DNA from: Portulaca oleracea | Lineage: Eukaryota > Streptophyta > Magnoliopsida > Caryophyllales > Portulacaceae | Assembly: GCA_029582165.1 (NCBI GenBank) | Contig: CM055870.1 | Location: 3,807,332-3,871,331, forward strand | DNA length: 64,000 nt | Direction: 5' to 3' | Part shown: in pieces, positions 12,121 to 22,500 of the stretch | Layout: the number at the start of each line of letters is the position of its first letter | Numbering within the stretch: the first letter of the stretch is position 1 | Notes under the pieces: model-generated | The model's input: only the letters and a program-made list of their open reading frames with translations | What the model was told of the DNA's origin: nothing | Database searches by the model: none | Made by a program: the position numbers and the translations under genes

Positions 12121-12737
12121 TAGGGAAATTCCATTTGATAGGCTTCAACTTTTGCCCATTCCAAGTTGTCAACCACTTTGTCCACTTTTTAAACTATTCC
12201 AAGCGGTAAGCTTATTTTGAAAATTATTCCAAATGGTAGGCTTATTTTGCAAACTTTGAAAATTATTTCATGTTTTCAAGTACTTTAAAAACTATTCCGA
12301 GTTATTAAACACTTTAGATATTAATTCAAGTGAGTTGATTGTGAGATTGATAGGGAGAAGTAAGGCACCGTTCTTTTGTGCGTTGCGTTTGCGTTTCGAT
12401 AAGTTGCGTTTGGGTTGCGCTGGGTTGGGTAGGAAATAATAAAAAGGTGAGTAGAGGTGAATATTAGATTGTGATAAGTTGCGTTATCTTGCGTTTGTCA
12501 TGCGTTAGGTTTTATTGATTTTGCGTTGCGTTTGGGTGCTTTAACGCACAAAAGAACGGTGCCTAAATGAAATTGAGAGATGAGAAAGTTTTGTGAGCAA
12601 TATTTTAACAACGATATCAAAATAAGTCTACCATTTGGAATAATTTTCAAAATAAGCCTACCACTTGAAATAGTTTAAAAAGTGGTTGACAACTTGCAAT
12701 AGGCAAAAGTTGAAGCCTACCAAATGAAATTTCCCTA
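12121..12737. mobile_element. Foldback MITE interrupted by a second MITE
   Basis: Left arm about 12121-12250 and right arm about 12605-12737 are inverted copies with ends TAGGGAAATT...AATTTCCCTA and shared aggcttcaacttttgcc. The end motif TAGGG is hAT-like; flanks share aaatttt, but a clean 8-bp duplication is not evident. The PIF/Harbinger-like MITE at 12364-12563 sits inside it. Confidence 0.75.
12364..12563. mobile_element. PIF/Harbinger-like MITE (TSD TAA), gcgtt-rich
   Basis: Terminal repeats GGCACCGTTCTTTTGTGCG and its inverse at the right end, flanked by TAA at 12361-12363 and 12564-12566. The interior matches the two gcgtt-rich units inside 7601-8499, including aataaaaaggtgagtagagg. 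Confidence 0.88.
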
Positions 12738-12939
12738 AATTTTATATACTCATATTTCAGTTCACAAGAAAAAGATTATCTACATCTGAATTTTTTAGAT
12801 CACACTCAAATATATTTTCCTTGAAATTTTTTCATTGTATTATAAAATTTCATACACATTGTTTAAGCTAGAAGTTATAGTGCAAAAGATGAGTACCACT
12901 GTGTCAGCATCAAAATGGTTACTTGTCAAACGAGGTAGG

Positions 12940-13534
12940 TAGAGGTCTGTGAAGTATTACATGGTTCTCATTTGAAGACTAGTTCTCACCTAATATATCA
13001 TCACCATCATTCGGTTATCAATTAAGTTTGTTTTTATTTTCCTTTCTTGTTTTCTTTATTAAAAGAATTAGTTATAACTAATTCTTCCTCTTCTCCTCTT
13101 GTAGTCTTAGATCTCCTCCTTTGTAATTACATTTACACAATCAATAATATTCTGATTGGTTTCTCTCAATCTAGTTGTTTTCTTTCTTAGTTTGACATGG
13201 TATCAGAGCTAAAGGCTCCTAAATACTCATTCTGTTGATTGATTTTGCTGATCAATCTTCTGTTTTCTACCTACTGCAATGGCAGAAAGTTCTTCTGCTG
13301 GAGAATTCAGGGTGGAGAGCTACAATAATGATCCGCTGCATCTGCATCCATCCGATCATCCAGCCTTGCTAATTACCAATCTTAACTTTACAGGTTCTAA
13401 TTTCCAGAAATGGAGTAGATCTGTCAAGATTGGATTAAAGACCAAAGAGAAGCTCAGTTTTATCACAGGAAAATGCGTTAAACCTGCTGAAGATGCGCCT
13501 ACATACAATCACTCATCAGTAGACAAATAGAAAT
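12940..13534 (+). mobile_element. Ty1-Copia remnant: LTR end, primer-binding site and gag start
   Basis: An LTR-like segment ends in ...TTTGACA at 13197 and is followed at once by TGGTATCAGAGC (13198-13209), the complement of the 3' end of initiator tRNA-Met and the usual Copia primer-binding site. The left edge of the LTR is uncertain (about 12940). The rest of the element and the 3' LTR are absent; sequence similarity ends near 13534, about 260 bp from the MAGO stop codon. Confidence 0.8.
13279..13530 (+). pseudogene. Copia gag N-terminal fragment
   Basis: 83-residue frame beginning MAESSSAGEF, with DPLHLHPSDHPALLI and LNFTGSNFQKWSRSVKIGL, the pattern of the plant Copia gag N-terminal region (Retrotran_gag_3 type: DPLxLHPSDHPG, then a TGxNYxxWSRAM-like stretch). 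It stops at TAG after SSVDK, where a full gag would continue for several hundred residues. It lies 70 bp after a primer-binding site, so its start is credible, but it is a truncated relic. Confidence 0.85.
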
Positions 13535-13793
13535 TTGAAAACACCAAAATCCAGGGTCCCCACTCAATACTTAAACAAAGCACCCACGGTCAACTTACAA
13601 GCCACACTCTATTTTACCGCAAAAACTAACCCCAGTCCAACCACATCAACATGCAAATCAAACCTGCAGTTATATCAGGCTAGCAGATATTCATACAATG
13701 CCATTGCATACAATCAACTTTTTTTCCTTTTTTTTTGGTGGGCCGGGGGGGGGGGGGGTTGGTTGGCGGCTCTGAACGGATTTGACGTGATCC

Positions 13794-16700
13794 TTAAATA
13801 GGCTTGATCTTGAAGTGGAGCGAGATGAGGGAGAACACAAAACACTTCAAATCCTGCAATCACAACTCAGACGATATCAGTTTAGTCGCTCGACAACACT
13901 TAACCACGTTCTATTATTAGCCCAGAGTGAGTAGCCTTCCTTTCCATGAAGCAGACAAAAGCATACTAGCTCCCACATCGTAAATGTATAAAACTCTGGT
14001 GATAAACTACTATTATAATATCGGACCATAGTATAGTGTCTCTCACAAGCGAGGCAGCCTCCGCAAACTCAGTCACCAGAAAATCAACTTCAGCCCGGGC
14101 AACAACGGACACAATGACTCTAAAATTGAATTACTAGCAGACTGTAAGGCAGCATGGACACAAGAAGTAGCCCTATTTGTTGTAGTGCACAAAAGATACC
14201 CTACCAAAACAACCAATATCACCACCCTAATGCAGAAAAGACTTAAATAAGGATTTGAAAATGTTTAGAAAAAATGTTGTTTCTGAGGGTGTTTAAAAAC
14301 ATTCTGACAATAAAGGTAAAAACAAGAGAATATGTGTGGTAATAGCCATACAAAACCCTGATGGTGTCCGCAAAGAATTAAGCAAAATATAATACTCAGA
14401 ATAACATGCATGCTAACATTTCCACATCTGGATTCACCGTAGTATCAGCAAGCTCTGACTCCACATATAGGCTACTCAAACTATATATGACTTAACCATA
14501 TTCCTGACAACCATGGCTTTAGCATGTTCAAAGTACCCCTCTAAACTTTGTCCAGCATGAATCACATCTTTATATGCAAATAATTTTAGAATGTACTACC
14601 ATAAATAAATCTTTTCATACAGTAACAAATTAATCTGCAAGGATCACAGATCATTCCATCGCCACCATCTTGAAACTTGGACATTGCTCTAAGCCTTTAA
14701 CTGTTATCTCATTGTCTTTCACCTCATCTATAGATAGTTTTATAGCCTAAGCTTTCATAAGCTCTAAACCATAACATTGACTTGATCCTTGCATAGTCGC
14801 ATCAAACATAGCAAAGGAATCTACTGACTGAAGATCAGCACTACTGTGAGGAAAATGGACAGAATTGTAGCTATTGCAAACAAAGACAAAACTCTCAACC
14901 AGGAACATGAGTCCACCTCATCTCCGTTTCAAATCACTCAACCTAACTCCATTATTTAACTGTCTCACATTAAACTGACACAACAAACAGATCTAGCAAG
15001 TAACATGACATTTTAAATATTACTGAAATTCCATCTACAGCTTCTATCAACAACACAAGAGACTGGTATACTACAAATGTGGAGAGAAAAAAAAAATCCA
15101 CGTTTTGAAGTTTAGGCTATCTCAGACAACTGAAAGTAGCAAAAATGTACAGTAAGATTCATCATCGGCTAGCAATCTAAACATTCACCAGTTTAGCATT
15201 GATACTGTTTTGCGCCAATACTGATAGCATATAAAGAAGAGTGGATTTGGATGGCCACTACCAAGCAATAGACTAATCATCTATTTCAATGTCCTGCATA
15301 CATTACATCTCCAGTGAATTATGTTCTAAGCAAAAACCCGGCAGGTAGAACCCCCCCCCCCCCCCCTCCAAACACCTTTTTTTTTCCTTTCATGCTAAAA
15401 GGGATCCGGCAATCTAAAATTTAAGTTTCATTACTTTGGATAGACTCAATTCAATTCCGCAGGGGATTTTTTTTTATTTGGGGTTTTCACATATGTAACT
15501 ACACTAGTAAATCAAATAATTACAAACAATTATGCAATTAGTCTAATCCAATCTTTCAAATAGAAATACAAGTTGGGCAGCAGAATTCTCTATGTAAGGC
15601 AGTCCACATTGAATTATCTTGCTAACTACAGTATAATGATCAGGGCTTGTGCACAGACAAGAACACAAAGTAACTATCCACAAATGAAATATAAATGTTG
15701 GAACTTGAACTTAGACTTGTGAATCTAGCACAAACCTTCAAAAAAATAAATATATATCATAATTAACTTCCAAGAAACAAAGCCAACAACTCTACCATTA
15801 GCACTGACCTGAACAAGGTAATAGAAAATACGCAAGCCTTCTGGATCTTTACTACTTTGGACATCCACAAGTGAACCAATCTTTGAAGTTGTAAAGGAAA
15901 TATGCTCATTTCCCATCACAATTTCAAGCTCTTGCCTTCCGACACGGTCAGGCTCTGGCCAAAGGCTGTCATCTTCCTTCATAATCTATAATAGAACCGG
16001 ATTTTACAAAGCAGGTTACTACATTGAAAAGAACATAAACCACAAGCACAACCAAACTCAAATAAACCCTCAATGATGCATTTGACAAACCAAAAGTACA
16101 AACAGCAACAACAAAAGCTATTTCCTTGAGAACAGAAAAACCAAATTATACCTGCAATGCGAGAAGCGCTAAAACCTAATAAAAATTACTTAACCAAGAA
16201 AGCTGAATTGCTTCACAATTAGCATTCTGTCTAGCAAATACCTAAGAATGTACCAAGCACAAATGGCAAACCCCAGAGCATCAGTGCCAACAGCAAACCA
16301 AACAGCAAAGTTCACCATCCAAACAATGCTTCAAAGATTGTTCTCATTAGCATAACATTATGAAGACAAAGAAGGTTCAGATCTCACATTGATTCAGCCA
16401 GAAGCTAAAAATTCACAACCTTAACCTTCACCAATGACACAACAATTGAAAACCCATTACCATTAGACAACACATCAGACCAAACATACCGAATTCACCA
16501 CGAATAAAAAAAAACCCCCAAATACCAAAAACTCCCAAAAATCAGCAATAACAAAACCCCAGAAATGGAGAAACCCTAATGCAACGATTAACATAAACCT
16601 AACAGGCAGAAACAAATGGATAACCCTAATTGAAACAAATACCTCGCTCTCGGAGATGATGCGGCGGCATTCGCGGAGGACAGCAGGGGTGAGGAAGACT

Positions 16701-16861
16701 TCTTTGCGAATCATGGTGTCGTTTTTGTAGTTGGAATTGTTAGCATAGCGAAGTTTGCCATCGGGTCTGAACTCGAACTCAAGAAACTCATGGCCGAATT
16801 TGCCCTTGTGACCCACATAGTACCTGAGATAGAACTCCCCCACATCCTCCTCCCCTGCCAT
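13794..16861 (-). CDS. MAGO: MAGO nashi homologue, exon junction complex core
   Basis: Core subunit of the exon junction complex; binds Y14 and holds eIF4A3 on spliced mRNA in the nucleus and cytoplasm. Exons on the minus strand: 16643-16861 (ATG at 16861), 15809-15985 and 13794-13853, all with GT/AG borders. They encode 151 residues, close to the usual 150. Visible hallmarks are [74 protein letters not shown], and a last exon encoding [19 protein letters not shown]. The last exon is only 60 nt and lies behind a 1,955-bp intron, so a naive annotation would end the protein early in intron 2. The 3' flank contains a G-run (13744-13758) and the end of a Copia remnant. The family is highly conserved, so the call is firm. 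Confidence 0.97.
13854..15808 (-). other. MAGO intron 2
   Basis: A 1.95-kb intron between the second and third coding exons. It has a C-run at about 15350-15366 (a G-run on the coding strand) and no gene or recognisable transposon. Confidence 0.8.
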
Positions 16862-17077
16862 GGCTTCTCGCTGCTTTTCTGTCTCTTGACCTAGAATGCG
16901 CTGTTCTTTCGATTTAGGGATTTTGAGCGCAGGTGTGCTGTGCTTCTTTTCGATTTAGACAATTAGTAAAGAAGCCTGTCCTGCGGACGGGGCAATTTAA
17001 TGGAGTATTTTGTAGTAATTTTTTAATTAATTTTTGTTATTTCATATTATATATTGATTTATAAGTTCAATAATGTA

Positions 17078-17294
17078 ATCCCTCTATTTTTAATTTTTTA
17101 TTTGTCATTTATATTTTTTAAGGTCAATATTTAATTAATAATTATTTTATAAAATTTTTATTAAAAATATAATATTATACTTTTCTAATATTATTTACGA
17201 ATCTAACGACATCAATTTTATATGATTATAAAACATTAACAGTCAAAATTTTTCGCGTAATTTTTAGGTAAGACATAAATAAAATAGGAGGGAG
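17078..17294. mobile_element. Mariner/Stowaway-like MITE (TSD TA)
   Basis: Ends ATCCCTCTATTTTT and, on the other strand, CTCCCTCCTATTTTATT, with TA flanks. The interior includes ttgtcattta and aatctaacgacatcaatttt, shared with the elements at 17431-17885 and 38896-39128. Confidence 0.65.
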
Positions 17295-17430
17295 TATTAA
17301 TTAATACGATATTCATTCTTTTAATTTATTTATTAATTAATACGAATCTAACGACATCAATTTTATATGATTATAAATAAATTTTTAGGTTAGACAGTCT
17401 TAATTACCTCAATTGAAGTTTTAACTTTTA

Positions 17431-17885
17431 GTCCCTTCATTCTTTTTTATCTATCACTTATGATTTTTATTGTCAATCTTTAATCAATAATTTCTAATAT
17501 TACCTCTGTTCTTTTTTTATCTGTCATTTACGGTTTTCAGTGTCAATCTTTAATCAATAATTTTCAATATAAAAATTTTACTAAAAAATATAATATTATA
17601 CATTTTTAATAATAATTTTTATCACCAATCTAGTGACATCAATTTTGTATGATGAATCATTATATAAATTAAGATATTAACATTAAAATTTTTAATCAGT
17701 TTCTTAGATGACAGATAAATAAAAACGGAGGGGGTATAAATTTTTGATAAAAAAATATAATATTATATTTTTTAATAATATGATAATGATGAATCATTAT
17801 ACAAATTAAGATATTAATGGTCAAATTTTTTAACACAATTTCTTAGACGATAGATAAAAAAAAAAAAAAAAAAACCCGGAGGGAG
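17431..17885. mobile_element. Mariner-like MITE split by a second copy
   Basis: The left part (17431-17500) begins gtcccttcattctttttta and the right part (17737-17885) ends acccggagggag, with TA flanks. It is interrupted by a related copy at 17503-17734; joining the outer parts across one TA restores a continuous element. Confidence 0.65.
17503..17734. mobile_element. Mariner-like MITE nested in another
   Basis: Inverted ends cctctgttctttttttatc and gataaataaaaacggaggg, flanked by TA at 17501-17502 and 17735-17736. Inserted in a sibling element. Confidence 0.7.
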
Positions 17886-18284
17886 TAGTTGCTATCTTTA
17901 TCAATATGTCATGCCAACATATTGATCAAGCAAAAGATGTATCAGTTTCTAACATAAGTTCTATTCAATTGATTATTTGAAACTGCAGTTACACTAATGA
18001 AACTCAACACTTTTAATTTATTTCTTATGTTAATTACAAATCCAGGAAAAAAAAAAACACTTACGGAAAATAATAGCAGCACGGTACTACTAATTGTCTA
18101 AATGGTTTTGTCCAATTGATTTCTATTATTAAAATTAACATTATAGAACTATTTAATTTGAGACAAAATAATTTTTTTTAAAATAAGAGTTCAGTTGGAT
18201 TAAGGCCATGTTCTTTTCTGTTATTATTTTTTTTTTTTTGAGAAAATATTGACATCTGTTATTACTTATTACATATGCTGAATG

Positions 18285-18539
18285 TAAAGCTGGCAAAATT
18301 TTGTCCGACCCGGAAAAACCAGGTCTGGACATAGATTTTCCGTCCGAATTTTTATATTGACCAATTTGACCGAATATTCAGACATAAAATTTCTCCTTTT
18401 TCTATTGTTCGAACCCGGTTTTAACTTCGTCCGAATTAACCCGGTTTGACCCGAAATAAAACCGGGTCCGGACATGAATTTCCCGTCCGAATTTTGACAT
18501 TGTCTGGATTTATCCGGACCCGGATTTTTGCCAGCTCTA
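18285..18539. mobile_element. hAT-like MITE (TAGAGCTGGCAA ends)
   Basis: Left end taaagctggcaaaatttt; right end, read on the other strand, tagagctggcaaaaatccgg. Flanks gctgaatg and cttgaatg agree at 6 of 8 positions. The interior is rich in cggacccgg words in both orientations, so it can fold back. The minus-strand open frame over it is not a gene. Confidence 0.75.
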
Positions 18540-18794
18540 CTTGAATGCATGCTTCACTTTCCTCTTTCTTCTTCCTACATTTATCGTTCAATTTCTCTCA
18601 TATTCACCAGTCCATTAAACGGTTTCTCTAACCCTAGATGATACTATTTGCTGCTCCAGATTGTTCAAGACTCCCCATTTTACTTTCTTTGCTGAGGCTT
18701 TTCTCTTTCCTACAATTTCCTCCAGCTTTGTCTTCCACCCCTTTGTTGAATTTGGGTTTTACTTACTTACTGTGCTTACTTACCTATAGGACTA

Positions 18795-18950
18795 TCAAAG
18801 ACAGCTAAGATTGATTTTCCATTAAAAACTGAAAAAGAAAAGGATCCTAAAACTCTAAAAGAGGTGCTTGATGAAGGTAATTATGTTATGATAGAGTAAA
18901 GACAGTCAGAAAAGGGGAGAGCATCGTCCATGGATGAGTTCTCATTTCTC
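18795..18950. repeat. Copy 1 of a 150-bp dispersed repeat near LSM12
   Basis: Nearly identical to 21692-21836 (shared: gattttccattaaaaactga, agaggtgcttgatgaaggta, gacagtcagaaaaggggag). It lies downstream of the LSM12 stop, while the second copy lies in LSM12 intron 3, both in the same orientation. On the plus strand it reads KTAKIDFPLKTEKEKD without a stop; on the minus strand it has an acceptor-like tttttcag. Probably a fragment of another gene carried by a transposon; I do not recognise the source. Confidence 0.6.
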
Positions 18951-19546
18951 AATCGTCTTAGCTTTGGTCCGTCTATAACCTACATTGTACAATTGCACTT
19001 CTTCACACAATGACCACACAGAAAAATGTATAAACAAAAGCCACAAGCTTTGATTTAGTCATCAAACCCTACCACACTGCTAAGGGCTAACATTATTCAT
19101 CAAATCATAATCCTGCTTGGTTGTGCTTGCTTCGCAACATCAACTCGAAAATTCTCCAAGGATCCTTAAATCTAAGCAGATATCTACCCGGAAGTACTCG
19201 TCACTTCCTATCAGCACACACGGCTTGAAATTTTAAAGCAGTTCAGAAAATCCTAAACAAGATTAAAATTATTCATATAAGATTACATGAACATAGGCAG
19301 CGAAAATTAGGCACATCAGCATAATTGCTACGAACGGAGAGACAATGGGCCACAAGAAATAGTGCAAGTGAGAAATCAAAACTCTCAATTTCATTAACTT
19401 TCAGCTTTGTCCATGCCAACAATTCATATGTCTTTTTATCACAGAAAAGAAAAAAAAACAGCATTCAGCTGATCAAGACCTTGTTATTCCTACCTCAAGG
19501 CCCTTCCATTCCAACTGGCAACTGGGGAATTGAAGTGCAAGATTTA

Positions 19547-22500
19547 CTAAGCAGGTCCTCGAGTTTGTAACCTCTTTCTTTCAAATTCAAGCTACAACAA
19601 AAAATATAATGCATATCAGAAAAGAATGGGCGTAAACAATTTGTCGTAACCACATACTATCAAGACTTCAGCATTTCTTACCACTTTCCTGACCCGCTCA
19701 TTTGCTGCAGGAGTGCCTCCGGTAACAGATTCAGGAAGATAAGGGCTACTAACTCGTACTTCATTCATCACAATTATTGCGGTCTTGTCCCAACGCACTG
19801 GAAGCCTGCAAAAAGAGAAGAAAGAACGAAAAGAAAGATTATCAAGTGGAAACATTTATTAGAAAGCAGTTTCCATTAAACTATTGTAAAGTTAACCTAG
19901 TAATACAACAACAACAACAACAAAACCCAATCTAGGTTCAATGTAGTCTCACTAGTGTGAAGTCAAAGAGAATCCGGATGTAAGCAGTCTTCCCCAATGC
20001 ACGGGTGAAAAGTTAATCCACTAAAAAAATATAGCACAAGGAATATGATGCAAACGCTAGGAAAGCCCAAAAACATTCAAAAAACATTCAAAAAACAATC
20101 TACAAGCAACTTAGAATTCACAAAAAGGCTACCAACAATCCAACAAATTCAGCTGCTTCCATTGAGGAAGAAGCAAAGGTCTTTCCTATCCCAGACTCAA
20201 AGCCTTTAATCCAAATCTAAATCCAATACCCTAAATCACCACTGCAGAACATGGTGTAGGGTGTTTGACATAACAATCATATCCCTAAACTAAAAAGAAT
20301 CAGAGAGATTGGTTTCAATTGACCCACAAATCGTTCACACTTACTACGCCATGGAAAAGAAGTAATAGAAGTTTAAAAGACATGTTGTAGGTGATCAAAG
20401 AAAAAAAAAAGAAATGTTGCTTTAGGCCCTGTTCTTTAGGTATGCTTCTTACAGTATAAGTCCCTTGCGAAAGAAGAAGCTATGGGAATAACCGGTTGGA
20501 GGCATTACTGTTGCTACTGCTCCCGTACGAGTAGGAGTTCTAGCCTAAATGAGAAGCCTCAAGCTTCACCCTTCTTACTCACCTCTCTCTACAAAAAAAG
20601 CTCCTATGGAGATTGGAAGAGGCACAACCTCAATTCAAGTCGATGCCTTCTCTTCTCAGAAGACCCTCGAGTAAGATAGCAGGATTATTACCCACTTTAC
20701 CCAATGCAACCCAAATTTACCCATTCTTCACATACTTTCAACACTCAACCTTTCAACTTTCACCTAAACTTACCCATCCGTACTTTAACCACTTTACCTT
20801 ACCCCTCTAAATCCATTACAATCTTAACTAAAAGTAAATAAATCCATTTTAAGTTTTCCACTTTGTAAGCATATTCAAGGCGTTTTATAATTCTTTATCC
20901 TAAATGCACTCCAGAAACATTTTCACACAAAATGGCATGAAGATTACGGCATTGACCTCGTCTTTAACTTATTTGGCGAACAAACCCTTCCAAGGCTACA
21001 GACATCACGTAACAAAGTTGGATACCATCCCAGCAAAGACAGCAGACAACAATATCAGAATCTAGAGGGTATAAAGAACCTGAATAACTAATAGCTGAAA
21101 GGATAGTTGGACACAACATAGTTCACTGAGACTGAGAGTGATGCAGCTCAGCAAGGCAACAACCATGGTATACAAGTTCAAATTGGTACGCATAATCTAT
21201 TAGCAAGAATTCTTCACATCACAGTGCTGAAGTCGTACTAAATGCAAGCTCTAATAGTTCCACAAATGGCTTCAAGATATAATCTACTAGCAAGGGTTCT
21301 TCATTTCTTCACATCATCTAGCGTTACACTTCGTCACTATATAATGTCCTAAACTACCTAAAAGAAACAAAGCAAATTGCACCAGATATAATTGAACTAC
21401 ACTGTCAGCTTCATCTACTTGCTCCTTGCAATAACATAAACATAGTATAACCAATCAAATTCACCAGGAACAAAGCCCAGAAAACTCCAACGTAGAATGT
21501 TCGTGGGCACATCTTTCAAGGAAATAGCAGATGATCAATCAAACTTTGAGCAAAATTCATGAAAAGATGGCAATGCAGGTGAACAGAAGGCATACTAACC
21601 TTAGAAAAAACAATAGGTGTTAAATAGACAGTCGTACCAAGAGTGCCATCAAAGAGTGTATCTTCTTTCTTAACATAAACAACTTGTTCAAAGACAGCCA
21701 AGGTTGATTTTCCATTAAAAACTGAAAAGGACAAGGATCTAAAACTTTAAAAGAGGTGCTTGATGAAGGTAATTATGTTAAGCTAGAGTAAAGACAGTCA
21801 GAAAAGGGGAGAGCATCATCCATGGATGGGTTCTCAATGGCATTGGAGCTTAGTCTTGCTTGAAGTCCAGTTGCATCGACCCTAAAACCCACTAAACATG
21901 TAATCATTAAATCAGAAAGAAGATTTTAAAAAGCTCTATGGTCTAACTTATATTAAATGGCAGACATCATTTTTTTTTTTTTGAAGAAAAATTATAAGCT
22001 CTAGAATTGAAGCAGAAACAACTTATATTGAGTGGCAGTTATCATTTTCTTATTCTGCGTGACAAATGGACCCTGCTAGACCTCAAGAAAGTGGGAGGGA
22101 AGAAATTTTTTTTTTTTTTTGACATCATCAGAAGGGGCAAAAAGTTTGATGGAAAAAACTGAAGAAAAAGAAATTTCTTGAATGTTCGGACACAGAGAAT
22201 TAAGTACCAAACTAGCTGATGGAGATTCGCCATGCCTTGGTCTCATATTTGGGGACCCAAGGTCCTTGGAGGATGCATTGGGGCCAAATGGGTACAAGGA
22301 CGTCACTTAGTCCAGCCATGAAATCAAGAAGAACACAAATAGTTTAGAATTTCATTCATCCCGAATGATACCTATTCTATTTGTGTCAATATCTCAAAAT
22401 TGAGATTTCTCCTCAACTTTTGCCCTTGGAGACTTTTGTAAACCATTGAATAAGCTTTCTAAAATGTCCAAGTTTGATCAATTTGAAGTTCATTTGCATC

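Noticed and set aside
18269..18550. Minus-strand 93-residue frame with repeated SGPGF-like text
   Set aside because: Lies entirely in the hAT-like MITE at 18285-18539.
20613..20810. Plus-strand 65-residue frame
   Set aside because: Within LSM12 intron 3, in repetitive cccaaatttaccc text, no family resemblance.
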